Assembly: GCA_039182125.1 (NCBI GenBank)
Contig: JBCDCH010000011.1
Coordinates: 1 to 64,000, forward strand
DNA length: 64,000 bases
Source: Planctomycetota bacterium
GTDB taxonomy: Bacteria; Planctomycetota; Phycisphaerae; Tepidisphaerales; Tepidisphaeraceae
Direction: 5' to 3'
Shown here: positions 17,080 to 27,117 of the stretch, one piece after another
Numbering within the stretch: the stretch's first letter is position 1
How the letters are laid out: each line of letters opens with the position of its first letter
Program-made: the position numbers and the translations under genes
Notes under the pieces: generated by a model
The model's input: the letters and a program-made list of their open reading frames with translations, nothing else
The model's database searches: none
What the model was told of the DNA's origin: nothing

Positions 17080-20034
17080 TTACCGGCGACCGGTGGCGTT
17101 CTGCAAATCGAGCGTGTCGATGCCGTAGCCGATGCCTTTCGGGAACAACGTAAACCGGAACCCGCCCTCGTCGTCGACCTCGTCGAAGAAAGCGCGAAAG
17201 CCGATGACCAAGCGGTCGAGGTTGCGATTGATCCCGATGTCGATCGTCCGGGACTCGCCCTCGGAAAAGTCGATGGTGATGCCGCCGTCGAGGGTGTACT
17301 TGTCGCCGAGCGCGTAGGTGCCGTAGATCGTGGAGATCGCGGTGTTGATCTCGCCGATGTAACGCACGCCGACGAAGTAGGAAAGGCGTTGCCCGCGCTG
17401 CGCGGCAAAACCGATCGCGCCGGTCGCAAGTGCCCCTTCCTCGATGTTGTGCGACGCGTCTGCGAGGATCACGGTCGTGTCGCTCACCCGCCAGAGCAGG
17501 TCGGCGTTGAACGTGTCGCGTGGGATCGAATTCTCCGGACGGGTCTCGAAGAACGCTCCGCGGAAACCGTCGGTCGTGAGGTTGGTGAGAACGCTGTCGA
17601 CCTCGCGGTAGTCTTCTTCCTCGTCGAAGAAATCGACGCTCGTATTGAGCACGAGGAAGTCGACGTTCCGCTCGCGTCCCGGAGCGCCGCGTTTGGTCTG
17701 CCAACGCTGACGCACGCCGACGCTCAGGGCGTTGAGCGCCTGATAGTCGTCGGTCTCGGTGTCGTAGATCGGTGCGTCTTCGCGGTCCTCGCTCGCCAAT
17801 GAGCCGAAGACATGCAGGTGCGGCTCGACGATGTGGCGGATGCGATTGATATCGAGAAACTCGCTGCGGGCGGTGTTGTCGGTTTTGACCAGCGACATCG
17901 ACAACCGCACGCCCGCCGCACCCAGGAAGCGGAAGAGGTTGTCGTCGTTCGGGCTGTCGGAGTACGCGGTCAGTCGGCCGACGATGTACGGCACGAACTT
18001 CACCGGCCCCGCCGCGAGGGGCAGATCGAACTGCTGGCGGAAGTCGAGGCGGCCGGCGTAGTTGTCGTCGACGCCGGTGAAACCTTGCCCCGGCACGCCC
18101 GGGAAGCGCGGATCGATATCGGCATCCGGATCGCTTCGGCTAAAGCCCAGATCGGTCACGAGGTCAGCCTCGCTCGGCTCGAACTGCACGCCCCCGATCC
18201 GGTTCTCGCTGAAGAACGTCGCGCGGTCACCGATCGCATCCGCCGTGCGGAAATAGCCGACTTCCGGCGCGCGAATCACGTCGAAGTTCTCCTGAATCTG
18301 GCCGCTCGTTGTAACGAAGTCGGTCGTCGGCGTCTCGGCGAGCACGGTCAGGGCTTCGGTGCCACGCTGGCGCTTGGCGTAGAACGAAGCGTTGGTCGGC
18401 AGCCCGTCGCGCCAGGTCCGCTCGTACCACTCCTCGATGAACGTCTCGTCGCTGGAGACGCCGATCCGCAACTGCCCCTGCCAATCGGAGGCGAAGTAGT
18501 GCTGGTGCTCGAGCAGCGCGAGGCCACGGAAGCCGTCCTGTTCGATCTTGCCCCGGCTGCTACCGAGATCGTCGACGCCCTCGTCGAACACGCCGTAGGC
18601 GGTGATATCGCCCTCGAAGCTTGTCGGATCACCGGCGGTGTTGATGGAGCCGCCCTGGTAGGAGAAATCGAACCCGACCGCCGGCCCGCGCTCGGTGAAG
18701 TAGTCGAGCCTGTACGAGGCATCGACACCCGGCGGCGGATCACCTCCGAAGGTCTCGAACACGCCCCAACGTGTGAGAATGCCGAAGCCGAAGTTGTCGC
18801 TGCCTTCGAGCGCGATTTGCTCGAGTGGGCTGTTCCGCTCATCGACTGACCCGCCCGCGCGCGGCAGGTAGATGAACGGCTTGCCGAACGCCCGGACCGT
18901 GAGGTTGTCCGCACGGAAGCGGGTGCGGTCGCCGAGTTCCGGGTTGCCGGTGCTTTCGGTGCGGACGTAAATCTTGCTCGCGTTGATGCTGTAATCCGGC
19001 ACGGCAAAGCGGCTGGTCGAAAGCTCGGCCCGCTCGGCCTCGAACTCGCCGTTGCTCAGTTGCCGCAACGTCTCGGCCCGCACCGTCACCGGCAAATTCA
19101 GCCGCGGCTCGATCGTTCGCAGGACCGCCTCGGTCAGCACCGCCTTGTCGGATTTGAAGTCGTAGAAAACGCGCTCGGCTTCGAGCGACTGCTCGGCCAA
19201 CGTGCGATCAACGCGGCGATTGACGCGTGGCTGGACCGCCGCCGGGGTGAAGCGCACGCGAACATCGCCTTCGAGGTAGGCCGACTCGATCGCGTTGGCT
19301 GCTTCCTCGCCCTGAAGGTCGGCCATCTCCGTCAGGTCGGCCAGCGTCGTGTAGAGCACGGCCCGCTCGCCCTGGAGTTCGGTGATGTCCCCGTTGGGCG
19401 CGGTGCGGAGCATGAACACGCCATCGCTCAGGATCAGCGCGGTGCCGCCGTCCTCGGTCGGGCGGGTTTCGATCGACTCGGCGTTGAACGAGAAGCTTTC
19501 TCGCGCGACCGGGCGCGGCCTGGCCGGCCTACGGGGACCTTCCGCGACCGGCGGCGTCTCACCGGTCACCGCTTGACGCAGGTTCGCCGCGGCGGTGTAG
19601 ATGACGCTCTGGTCGGCGTTGATCATCAGCCGATCTTCGGCGACGAGCCGCACGCCCTGCCGGACGTTCAAGCGGACCAACAATTGCCCGCCGCGGCGTG
19701 TGGCCTGCGGGGTCTTCGCGGCGGCATTGCCAAGCAAAGCGACCTGTGCGGTGACCGCCCCGTCCACCGTGTCGAGCCAAATCGTCGCCGCATCGGACGT
19801 GAGGACGGCGTCGCCCGCCGTGATGGTGACCGGGCCCTCCAGCAAAAGCACATCGCCGGAACCCTCGGGCCAGGTGTAGGCGGTGGTGCCTTCGACGCGC
19901 AGGTTGTCGGCGGTCGTCTGGACGACGGCGTCTGTTTCCTGGGCGGCGGTGAATGCAGGGGTGGCGGCCAGGACGGCGGCTGCGGCGAGCGACAACGGGA
20001 GCCGACGGAGCGATTTCAGGGGTGAGACTGCCAC
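17080..20034 (-). CDS. lptD: LptD-like LPS-assembly outer-membrane protein
   Basis: This is the outer-membrane barrel that inserts lipopolysaccharide or a similar glycolipid. It has 984 residues. A signal peptide (about 1-31, ending A-x-A) is followed by an LptA/OstA-like jelly-roll region with repeated beta strands (about 40-330), then a large beta-barrel part. The end of the barrel, FRFTLFPKGIGYGIDTL, resembles the closing strand of LptD proteins. No cysteine occurs anywhere, so the disulfide maturation of E. coli LptD cannot apply. GTG start. LptE and the other Lpt genes are not in the window. Confidence 0.82.
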   Translation of the reverse strand: MAVSPLKSLRRLPLSLAAAAVLAATPAFTAAQETDAVVQTTADNLRVEGTTAYTWPEGSGDVLLLEGPVTITAGDAVLTSDAATIWLDTVDGAVTAQVALLGNAAAKTPQATRRGGQLLVRLNVRQGVRLVAEDRLMINADQSVIYTAAANLRQAVTGETPPVAEGPRRPARPRPVARESFSFNAESIETRPTEDGGTALILSDGVFMLRTAPNGDITELQGERAVLYTTLADLTEMADLQGEEAANAIESAYLEGDVRVRFTPAAVQPRVNRRVDRTLAEQSLEAERVFYDFKSDKAVLTEAVLRTIEPRLNLPVTVRAETLRQLSNGEFEAERAELSTSRFAVPDYSINASKIYVRTESTGNPELGDRTRFRADNLTVRAFGKPFIYLPRAGGSVDERNSPLEQIALEGSDNFGFGILTRWGVFETFGGDPPPGVDASYRLDYFTERGPAVGFDFSYQGGSINTAGDPTSFEGDITAYGVFDEGVDDLGSSRGKIEQDGFRGLALLEHQHYFASDWQGQLRIGVSSDETFIEEWYERTWRDGLPTNASFYAKRQRGTEALTVLAETPTTDFVTTSGQIQENFDVIRAPEVGYFRTADAIGDRATFFSENRIGGVQFEPSEADLVTDLGFSRSDPDADIDPRFPGVPGQGFTGVDDNYAGRLDFRQQFDLPLAAGPVKFVPYIVGRLTAYSDSPNDDNLFRFLGAAGVRLSMSLVKTDNTARSEFLDINRIRHIVEPHLHVFGSLASEDREDAPIYDTETDDYQALNALSVGVRQRWQTKRGAPGRERNVDFLVLNTSVDFFDEEEDYREVDSVLTNLTTDGFRGAFFETRPENSIPRDTFNADLLWRVSDTTVILADASHNIEEGALATGAIGFAAQRGQRLSYFVGVRYIGEINTAISTIYGTYALGDKYTLDGGITIDFSEGESRTIDIGINRNLDRLVIGFRAFFDEVDDEGGFRFTLFPKGIGYGIDTLDLQNATGRR

Positions 20035-20200
20035 GAGTTGTTGATGATGCTTACGCGGCGGGTCGGCGTCAATTTCGCTGGCCCTCGGTCTTTCGCAACT
20101 TCACCGGAAAAAGCGCATACGCCCGGCAACGAGATTTCTTATCATCTGCCGATAACGCACCGCCCGCCGTTCGGGCCCATTCCACCTTGTAGGAGAATCG

Positions 20201-22066
20201 ATGAAGTCCAGCCTCGCCGTTGCCGCCGTTGCCGCTCTGTCCTTTGCCACGTTGACCTTCGCCGAAGGGACCAAAGCCGACGCGGGCGACTTCCCGACGC
20301 CGGCCGAACTTGTCGCCAAGATGAAGGCTCAGAAGGAAGAGACCGCCAGCAAGCTGCAGGTCGCCTACTTCGACTTCACCGGGCCGATCGCCGAGGCGCC
20401 GTCCGGTCCGTCGCTCTTCGGCGGCGGTGCGACGACGATGCGCGATCTGACCGACCGTCTGCGTGCGGCCCGGTATGACGACGAGGTTGGCGCGGTTTTG
20501 ATGACGTTCAAACCCGGTGCCGGGTTTGGTTTTTCGCAAGCCGAGGAGATCGTTGCCCAGATCAACGGCCTCAAGGAAGCCGGCAAGCGCGTTTTCGTCT
20601 ACGCCGACAGCTACGACCCGAGCACGTACCTCGTCGCCAGTGCCGCGACGGACGTGTGCCTCATGGAAGGCGGCGAGGTGTTCCTGCCCGGCATCTCGGC
20701 CGAGTTGATGTTCTACCGGGGCATGTTCGACAAGTTCGGCATCAAGCCCAGCTACGTCCAGGTAGGTGAGTACAAGGGTGCCGACGAGTCGTACATGAAC
20801 ACCGAGCCCTCGCCGGAGATGACCGAGGAGATGAACAAGCTCGTCGACGCGATCTACGACCGCATGGTGACCAAGATCGCCGGCAACCGCTCGCTAAGCA
20901 AAGAGGACGTCCGCAAGACGATCGACAACGTCGTGCTCCTCGCGTCCAACGCCAAGGAAAAGGGCTACGTCGACCACCTCGTCGACGCCGACGGTATCCG
21001 TGACATCATCGCCGAGACGATGGAACGTGAGGGCCGCGACGACATCAATCTGATCGGCAACTACGCCCAGGAAGCGAAGGAAGAAGTCGACTTCTCCAAC
21101 ATCTTCGCGGTGCTTGCACAGATGAACAAGCAGGAGCCGGAAACCGACGCCGAGAAGGTCGCGCTGGTGTACGCCACCGGGACGATCGTTGATGGCGAGT
21201 CGAGCAACGGCGGCGGCTTGCCGATCCCGTTCATCGGCGGCGGCGGGCAAACCGTCGGCTCCGAAACCATCCGTCGGGCCATGCGCGAGATCGAACGCGA
21301 CGACCTGATCAAGTCCGTCGTCATTCGCATCGACTCCCCCGGCGGCAGCGCGTTGGCGTCCGAAGCCATGTGGCAGTCGGTCCGCCGCGTCGCCGCGGAA
21401 AAGCCGGTCATCATCTCCGTCGGCGGCATGGCGGCTTCGGGCGGTTACTACCTGCTCGCAGCCGGTGACCACGTTTACGCCGACCCATCGGCCATCGTCG
21501 GCTCCATCGGCGTCGTCGGCGGCAAGCTCACCTGGGGCGGCATCTACGAGCAGCTTGGCCTCACCACCGCCAGCTTCAACCGCGGTGCCCACGCCGACCT
21601 GTTCAGCTCGACCGAACCGTGGGACGAGCGCGAGGAGGCGATGGTCCGCTCTTGGATGCAGCAGACTTACGACCAGTTCGAAAGCCGCGTGATGGCAGGG
21701 CGCGGCGATAAAATCGAAGACTTCGACGCGATCGCCAAGGGCCGTATCTTCCTCGCTGGCGACGCGATCGATCTCGGCATGGTCGATGAACTGGGCGGCC
21801 TCGAAGATGCCATCGCCCACGCCGCCGGTGCTGCCGGCTTCACCACGACCGACTACGAGATCAAGGTCGTCCCCCAGCCGAAGTTCAACCCCAACAGTCT
21901 CTTCGGCGGCCTCGTCCAGACCCCTGTCTCCGCCGAGACGCAAGTCATCTGGTCGATGCTCCCCGACAACGCGAAAGTGCTGATCACCCGCCAGTTGAAA
22001 ATGACCATGCTCATGCAGGACCGCCCTGTCGTGCTGCTGAGCCCCTGGATCGTGAACATCGACTAA
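20201..22066 (+). CDS. sppA: Signal peptide peptidase SppA (67 kDa type)
   Basis: This is a membrane- or envelope-associated serine protease that degrades leftover signal peptides. It has 621 residues with two tandem S49 domains, the length of the proteobacterial long form. K192 in VGEYKGADES (first domain) and S413 in GGMAASGGYY (second domain) match the Ser-Lys dyad of E. coli SppA (K209/S409). An N-terminal signal peptide or anchor covers residues 1-21. A good Shine-Dalgarno, AGGAGA, lies 4 bases before the ATG, and a terminator hairpin follows the gene. Confidence 0.95.
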   Translation: MKSSLAVAAVAALSFATLTFAEGTKADAGDFPTPAELVAKMKAQKEETASKLQVAYFDFTGPIAEAPSGPSLFGGGATTMRDLTDRLRAARYDDEVGAVLMTFKPGAGFGFSQAEEIVAQINGLKEAGKRVFVYADSYDPSTYLVASAATDVCLMEGGEVFLPGISAELMFYRGMFDKFGIKPSYVQVGEYKGADESYMNTEPSPEMTEEMNKLVDAIYDRMVTKIAGNRSLSKEDVRKTIDNVVLLASNAKEKGYVDHLVDADGIRDIIAETMEREGRDDINLIGNYAQEAKEEVDFSNIFAVLAQMNKQEPETDAEKVALVYATGTIVDGESSNGGGLPIPFIGGGGQTVGSETIRRAMREIERDDLIKSVVIRIDSPGGSALASEAMWQSVRRVAAEKPVIISVGGMAASGGYYLLAAGDHVYADPSAIVGSIGVVGGKLTWGGIYEQLGLTTASFNRGAHADLFSSTEPWDEREEAMVRSWMQQTYDQFESRVMAGRGDKIEDFDAIAKGRIFLAGDAIDLGMVDELGGLEDAIAHAAGAAGFTTTDYEIKVVPQPKFNPNSLFGGLVQTPVSAETQVIWSMLPDNAKVLITRQLKMTMLMQDRPVVLLSPWIVNID

Positions 22067-22069
22067 GCG

Positions 22070-22216
22070 ATGATCTCGACGGCTGACTGCAGCAGCGGCG
22101 CACCCGCCGGCCCACTCGGATGTGGCGGCGGGTGCGTCGTTTTGCTGATCACGCTTTTGTGCATCGCGGCGTTCGGTGCGGTAGTGATTTCGCTGATGCG
22201 AGACATCGGTAGTTGA
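22070..22216 (+). CDS. Possible 48-residue membrane peptide
   Basis: An ATG-initiated frame of 48 codons starts 3 bases after the sppA stop. It encodes a Cys/Gly-rich N-terminus (D-C-S-S-G, then G-C-G-G-G-C) followed by one strong hydrophobic helix (about 23-43) and a short charged end. The close spacing to sppA and the clean membrane helix favour a real gene. Against it, a terminator-like hairpin lies inside the frame and there is no clear Shine-Dalgarno. I recognise no family. Confidence 0.3.
   Translation: MISTADCSSGAPAGPLGCGGGCVVLLITLLCIAAFGAVVISLMRDIGS
22099..22146 (+). terminator. Terminator-like hairpin after sppA
   Basis: CGCACCCGCC (22099-22108) pairs with GGCGGGTGCG (22127-22136) across an 18-base loop and is followed by TCGTTTTGCT. 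The position, 32 bases after the sppA stop, fits transcription termination. The long loop and overlap with a possible small gene lower the confidence. Confidence 0.45.
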
Positions 22217-22220
22217 TGAC

Positions 22221-24296
22221 CTACTTCGCCCTGCCTCTTCCGCCACGTTTCTTTTTGGACTTCGGTTCCCAGATGCCGGGGGCGTGGTCGCTGGGTTTGC
22301 TGGCTTCGAGGCCGTCTTTGGTTTCGATGTCGGGCATGCCTTTGAGTTCGTTGACCTTGTCGCGCAACTGGGCGGCGCGTTCGAACTCCAGGTTCTGGGC
22401 GGCTTCGAGCATCTCTTTTTCCAGCAACGCGATCAGCTCGGTCTTGTCGTAGTTCTCGCTGTCCTGTTTGACGGCGTCGCGGACGGTGCGGCGGGCTTTG
22501 ATCTCGCTTTCGATGCCGCGGCGGATTTCCTTTTTGATCGTCTTGGGCGTGATGCCGTGGGCTTCGTTGTAGGCGATCTGCTTTTCCCGGCGGCGTTCGG
22601 TTTCCTCGATGGCGTCCTTCATCGCCGGCGTGGTTTCGTCGGCGTAGAGGATGACCTTCGACCCGGCGTTGCGGGCGGCTCGGCCGATGGTTTGGATCAG
22701 GGACGTCTCGCTGCGGAGGAAGCCGGTCTTGTCCGCGTCGAGAATCGCGACCAGCGTCACCTCGGGCAGGTCCAACCCTTCGCGTAGCAAGTTGATCCCG
22801 ACGAGCACGTCGAAGTCGCCCTTTCGCAGGTCGTTGAGAATCTCGACGCGTTCGATGGTGTCGATCTCGCTGTGGAGGTAACGGGTGTTGAGTTCGTTTT
22901 CCTGCAGGTATGCCGAGAGGTCTTCGGCAAGGCGTTTGGTCAGACAGGTCACGAGCACCCGACCACCGTCGGCGATGCGTTGTTTGACCTGCTCGAGCAG
23001 GTGCGGGACCTGGCCGGTGGCGGGGTGGATTTCGATGACCGGGTCGAGCAGGCCGGTCGGGCGGATGACCTGCTCAACGACCTCGCCGCCGGTGTATTCG
23101 AGCTCGGCCTTGCCGGGGGTGGCGGAGACGAACAGGGCCTGGTTGAGCAGTGACTCGAACTCGGGGAACTTGAGCGGCCGGTTGTCGAGCGCGCTGGGCA
23201 AGCGGAAGCCGTGTTCGACGAGCGTTTCCTTGCGCATCCGATCGCCGTTGTACATGGCGTGGATCTGCGGCAGCGTGACGTGCGACTCGTCGATCATGAG
23301 CAGCCAGTCGTCGGGGAAGTAGTCGATCAGGCACGCCGGCCGATCGCCGGGCTTTCGGCCGTCGAGGTGCAGCGAGTAGTTCTCGACACCGCTGCAGTAG
23401 CCGACCTCGACCATCATCTCCAGGTCGTACTTCGTCCGCGCAAGCAACCGCTGCGCTTCGAGCAGCTTGCCCTCGGAGCGGAGGGTCATGACGCGAGCGT
23501 CGAGCTCTTCCTTGATGTCGGCGACGGCCCGGGTCATCTGGTCCTCGGGCATGACGTAGTGGACGGCCGGGTAGATGAAAATCTGCTCCTCTTCCTTGAT
23601 CAGTTCGCCGGTGAGCGGGTTCACCGCGTTGATCTCGGTGACCTCGTCGCCGAAGAACTCGATGCGGTACGCGAACTCCTCATAGCTGGGCCATAGCTCG
23701 ACGACATCGCCGCGGACGCGGAAGGTGCCGCGCTTGAAGTCGATATCGCTGCGGGCGTATTGCAAGTCGAGCAGCTTGCGGAGCATCTCGTCACGGTCCG
23801 ATTCGACATCGGTACGGATGGAGAGGACGGCCTTGCGGTAGGTGTCGGGCGAGCCGATGCCGAAGATGCAGGAGACCGACGCGACGATGACGACGTCCTG
23901 CCGCGTGGACAGGTTGGACGTGGCCGAAAGACGCAGGCGGTCCAAGTCGTCGTTTCGGCTCGAATCCTTCTCGATGTAGATGTCCCGCTGGGGGATGTAC
24001 GCCTCGGGCTGGTAGTAGTCGTAGTAGCTGACGAAGTACCCCACCGCGTTGTTGGGAAAGAGCTGCTTCATCTCCTCGTAAAGCTGGGCGGCGAGGGTCT
24101 TGTTGTGGGAGATGAGCAGCGTCGGCTTGCCGAGGTTCTGGATGACGTGAGCCATCGTGAACGTCTTGCCAGTCCCCGTGGCGCCCATGAGCGTCTGGAA
24201 CTTCTCGCCGCCACGCAAGGCGTTGGTGATTTTCTCGATCGCGGCGGGCTGATCGCCGGCCGGCTGGAACTCGCTGACGACCTGGAAGTTCGGCAT
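22221..24296 (-). CDS. uvrB: Excinuclease ABC subunit B
   Basis: This is the damage-verifying helicase subunit of the UvrABC nucleotide excision repair complex. It has 691 residues. Walker A GATGTGKT is near residue 38, and the beta-hairpin region reads [19 protein letters not shown] near 88-106. Helicase motifs include [29 protein letters not shown] and QTIGRAARN. The UvrA/UvrC-binding UVR domain is at the C-terminus (about 625-660), followed by a lysine/arginine-rich tail. TACAAT lies 5 bases before the ATG, inside the end of the comEA-like gene, suggesting its own leaderless promoter. Confidence 0.98.
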   Translation of the reverse strand: MPNFQVVSEFQPAGDQPAAIEKITNALRGGEKFQTLMGATGTGKTFTMAHVIQNLGKPTLLISHNKTLAAQLYEEMKQLFPNNAVGYFVSYYDYYQPEAYIPQRDIYIEKDSSRNDDLDRLRLSATSNLSTRQDVVIVASVSCIFGIGSPDTYRKAVLSIRTDVESDRDEMLRKLLDLQYARSDIDFKRGTFRVRGDVVELWPSYEEFAYRIEFFGDEVTEINAVNPLTGELIKEEEQIFIYPAVHYVMPEDQMTRAVADIKEELDARVMTLRSEGKLLEAQRLLARTKYDLEMMVEVGYCSGVENYSLHLDGRKPGDRPACLIDYFPDDWLLMIDESHVTLPQIHAMYNGDRMRKETLVEHGFRLPSALDNRPLKFPEFESLLNQALFVSATPGKAELEYTGGEVVEQVIRPTGLLDPVIEIHPATGQVPHLLEQVKQRIADGGRVLVTCLTKRLAEDLSAYLQENELNTRYLHSEIDTIERVEILNDLRKGDFDVLVGINLLREGLDLPEVTLVAILDADKTGFLRSETSLIQTIGRAARNAGSKVILYADETTPAMKDAIEETERRREKQIAYNEAHGITPKTIKKEIRRGIESEIKARRTVRDAVKQDSENYDKTELIALLEKEMLEAAQNLEFERAAQLRDKVNELKGMPDIETKDGLEASKPSDHAPGIWEPKSKKKRGGRGRAK

Positions 24297-24299
24297 CCG

Positions 24300-24656
24300 T
24301 TATTGTATGCCAAACTCCATGTACGGCTCGGTTTGTTCCACCAACGCCGGGCCCCACCCCGGAACGGCGAGCAGGTCGGCCGAGGTGCGAAACGGTTTTC
24401 GGTCGCCGCGATACTCGACGAGTGCCGCCGCTTTGCTCGGGCCGATGCCGGGCAATGCCGCTAGCTCACCGGCCGTCGCCGTGTTCGGATCGATCGGCGG
24501 CCCAAGCTCGCCAGCCCGCACACCCGCCGGCGGCAGCTCACCTGGTACATGCACCCCATCGCGCACCAACAGCACGGCGAAAACCGCGCAGAGAATCAGC
24601 CCAACGACGGCGAGGTACTTCTGATGGCGCGACGAGAGCAACCGCTCACCCCCCAC
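24300..24656 (-). CDS. ComEA-like helix-hairpin-helix protein
   Basis: This is a small membrane-anchored DNA-binding protein of the ComEA type; in competent bacteria ComEA binds incoming DNA at the cell surface. It has 118 residues: one N-terminal transmembrane helix (about 12-31), a proline-rich linker, then two helix-hairpin-helix motifs (IDPNTATAGELAALPGIGPSKAAAL at about 54-78 and a second ending near 110). The GTG start overlaps the end of the upstream GH10-like gene by 11 bases, and uvrB starts 3 bases after its stop. No other competence genes are nearby, so a competence role is uncertain. Confidence 0.8.
   Translation of the reverse strand: MGGERLLSSRHQKYLAVVGLILCAVFAVLLVRDGVHVPGELPPAGVRAGELGPPIDPNTATAGELAALPGIGPSKAAALVEYRGDRKPFRTSADLLAVPGWGPALVEQTEPYMEFGIQ
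24302..24307 (-). promoter_or_regulatory. -10 box of uvrB
   Basis: TACAAT on the minus strand ends 5 bases before the uvrB ATG and lies within the last codons of the upstream comEA-like gene. I see no LexA-type palindrome here. Confidence 0.4.
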
Positions 24657-26136
24657 GCAGGATCACCGTGCTCGGTTGCTCGGCTTCGCGATGTGAGCGT
24701 AGATTCTGCCGAAGATTCTGCAGCCGTTTGAACGCCGGCTTGGGCGTAAGCATGTCGTCCAGCAAACCGCCGCCGGCGACCTGCGCCCCGTCATCGCCGA
24801 GGTCACTCCAGGTGACGCTGTCAACGAACGGCTTGCTGAGCGCGATGTGGTAGAACGACTCGAGCCACTCGGCCTGCACGTCGCGATCGAAGCCGTGCCG
24901 CCAAGAGCCGTTGCTCACTTGCTTCCCAGGACAGCCGACGGCCGTGAGGTACAACGGCTTGCCCAACGCACCGTAACGGTCGAGCATCTGACTGAGCTGA
25001 AACAGATCGCGCACTTCGCCCTTCGCGCTGCCGAGGTCGATGTTCAAACCGAAGGCGTCGCACGCCACGCCGCTCTGGGACACCATTTCCGCATACAACA
25101 ACGGCGGCGTCCCTTCACCGCTGGCTAGGTACAACCCGAAAGGCTCGGTCACCGTCACGAGCGTCCGCGCCGACGGCAAGAGTGTCTTGACCTGACCGAC
25201 CAAAAGCCGCGTGAGTTCGACCAACTGCTCGAACCCGCCGTCGAAGGTGCCGGGCAGGTGCAGGCCGCCGACGACGTTCCAGGCGGAGATCTTGCCGCGA
25301 TACCTGCCGACGATCTTGCTGACGTAGCGGAACGCCAGGTCACGCACGGTGTCGAAGTCGTCCTCGTAAAGCGCGAGCCAGTTCGGCAGGCACTTGTCCG
25401 AGATGTCGATCAACGGCCCGCCGATGATCGGCAGACGACGCTTGTGCAACTGCTCGACCAACTCGTCGGCATCCTCGGTCGCGAACTCGTCTTCGTCGGG
25501 CTGCAACTGGTTCCATGGCAACGGGAGCGAAACGAAGTCGAACTTGCCGGCGAGCGTCTCGCGGTACTTGGCGTTGCGCACCGAATGATCGCCGCGGACG
25601 CCAAGCAGGTTCTTCGGCATCGTCGCGAGTTGCACCCGCCGGCCCAGCAGCAGTTCGGCGTGTAGCGAGGCGATCGCCTCGGAGATGTCAACCGCGTCGG
25701 CCAGCGCCTGGTCGGCGACCTTGGCCGCCTCGCCCGGTTCGTCGAGCAGGCCCAGCGCGATCGCGAAGTCGGCCTTGAGCTTGTCGAGCCGCTCCTGCAG
25801 ATTGCCCTCGGCGCGGGACAGGTCGAACATGGCCCAGTCTTCCTGCTTCTGCAGGATCCGCATGAGTCGATGGCGGACGACCTCGACGTTGAGCAGGTAC
25901 GGCTCGGGACGCGGCTGGAGTCGGCAGGTTTCCAAGTGCAACGTCCCCATCACACCGGCGTCCCAGCGGACCGCGACGCCGGCCGCCTGGTCATCGACAT
26001 CGACGCGCAACATCCCACCGGTGAAGCGCACCTCGCCGGGCATGGGCACGCTCTCGGGCCCCATGGCCACGGCGCCGCCAACGTCAAACGACTCGACCCG
26101 CTCCCCGTCCCGATAAATTTCAAATAGAACCGGCAT
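24646..26136 (-). CDS. GH10 (xylanase)-like protein lacking both catalytic glutamates
   Basis: This 496-residue protein has an N-terminal beta-rich domain (about 1-160) and a C-terminal TIM barrel like family 10 endo-xylanases. The barrel is recognisable by YRGKISAWNVVGGLHLPG, which corresponds to the family W-D-V-V-N-E segment, and by the late PLYLTAVGCPG strand, which corresponds to I-T-E-L-D. In both the catalytic glutamate is replaced (N-E by G-G; E by A). It is therefore probably not an active xylanase and may bind carbohydrate or another ligand. The ATG chosen begins MPVLFEIYRDGERV. No signal peptide is seen. Confidence 0.65.
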   Translation of the reverse strand: MPVLFEIYRDGERVESFDVGGAVAMGPESVPMPGEVRFTGGMLRVDVDDQAAGVAVRWDAGVMGTLHLETCRLQPRPEPYLLNVEVVRHRLMRILQKQEDWAMFDLSRAEGNLQERLDKLKADFAIALGLLDEPGEAAKVADQALADAVDISEAIASLHAELLLGRRVQLATMPKNLLGVRGDHSVRNAKYRETLAGKFDFVSLPLPWNQLQPDEDEFATEDADELVEQLHKRRLPIIGGPLIDISDKCLPNWLALYEDDFDTVRDLAFRYVSKIVGRYRGKISAWNVVGGLHLPGTFDGGFEQLVELTRLLVGQVKTLLPSARTLVTVTEPFGLYLASGEGTPPLLYAEMVSQSGVACDAFGLNIDLGSAKGEVRDLFQLSQMLDRYGALGKPLYLTAVGCPGKQVSNGSWRHGFDRDVQAEWLESFYHIALSKPFVDSVTWSDLGDDGAQVAGGGLLDDMLTPKPAFKRLQNLRQNLRSHREAEQPSTVILRGG

Positions 26137-26222
26137 CGCGCGAGCGCCAGCATAGCCGGGAGGCCTCGCCGTAGCGAGAACCGCCGGCTGACACCGACGC
26201 TGAAACCGGATCGGGACTCGGC

Positions 26223-26228
26223 TACGCT
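26223..26228 (+). promoter_or_regulatory. -10 box of the two-helix membrane protein gene
   Basis: TACGCT ends exactly 6 bases before the GTG start; no Shine-Dalgarno is present. Confidence 0.4.
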
Positions 26229-26234
26229 CGGCGT

Positions 26235-27035
26235 GTGGCCGATGAAACCGACATGTCGACCGATGCCCCGTCCGACACCGACGCCGACACCCGCGCCGCC
26301 GACGCCCCGCCACGTCGGCTGACGAGCAAGGCCAAACGCCGGGCGTGGGCCGAGAGCTCGGTCCGCCTTTGGCTGGTCCTTGCGGCGGTCCTGGTCATCA
26401 TCGCCGGCATCTTCGTGGCCACCAGCGTCGGCGACTACCTCGACGAACGCGACCTGATCCTCAACGGCGAGAAGAAAATCGCCACCGTCGTCACCATCCA
26501 GGGCGATCGCGGCCGATACGACATGCCGCGTGAACTGGTTCTGCCCGCCGAGGTGCAATTCGAACGCGACGACGGCTCGCTCTACACCGAGCGGATCAAT
26601 CTCATCAGCCGGCCCGGCGAAATCGTGAGCGTCGGAGACGCGATCGAAATCCGCATCCGCCTGCGGGCCACGCGCTACGAAACCACCGACCGGCTTGAAC
26701 CCCCGCCGTTGTTGGAAAAGTTCCTGCCGCTGCCGATCCTGCTCGGCATGGCGGGCGTTTCGTTTGCCTTGGCGTCGGTCCGCCGGGGCGCGATCGTCGG
26801 CCTCGCGACCCATGGCGAACGCCGCACCGCGCGGGTCGTCGAGCAGAAGACCTCGCCCCTGGCCCCCGCGAGCAAGTTGCTGCGTTTTCATTACGCCGAC
26901 GACGATGCACGGCGGGTTCATGGACTGCTCCACCCCAACCCTGCACCGGCCAAGGGCGAGAGCTTCGACGTGTATGCCCGCCCGGGTAAGCCCGGCAAGG
27001 CGGTCGCGGCCGATCTGTACCCGACCGAGATGTGA
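26235..27035 (+). CDS. DUF3592-like two-helix membrane protein
   Basis: This 266-residue protein has an acidic, disordered N-terminus, a transmembrane helix at about 43-64, a beta-rich extracytoplasmic loop of about 110 residues, a second helix near 177-193 and a cytoplasmic beta domain. This arrangement resembles DUF3592 proteins, which have no known function. The GTG start follows a TACGCT box by 6 bases; an ATG six codons further in is an alternative. It faces away from the GH10-like gene and precedes the cyclase-repeat gene on the same strand by 82 bases. Confidence 0.6.
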   Translation: MADETDMSTDAPSDTDADTRAADAPPRRLTSKAKRRAWAESSVRLWLVLAAVLVIIAGIFVATSVGDYLDERDLILNGEKKIATVVTIQGDRGRYDMPRELVLPAEVQFERDDGSLYTERINLISRPGEIVSVGDAIEIRIRLRATRYETTDRLEPPPLLEKFLPLPILLGMAGVSFALASVRRGAIVGLATHGERRTARVVEQKTSPLAPASKLLRFHYADDDARRVHGLLHPNPAPAKGESFDVYARPGKPGKAVAADLYPTEM

Positions 27036-27117
27036 CCCGAACATTTTCCGTTTATTCACCTTGACAGTATCGGACGCATGCCCGAACATCAACCGCACTC
27101 GAACGGAGATCGCGGCC

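Noticed and set aside
27061-27089. TTGACA with a -10 for the cyclase-repeat gene
   Set aside because: The -35 is perfect, but the best -10 at proper spacing (GAACAT) matches only half the consensus.
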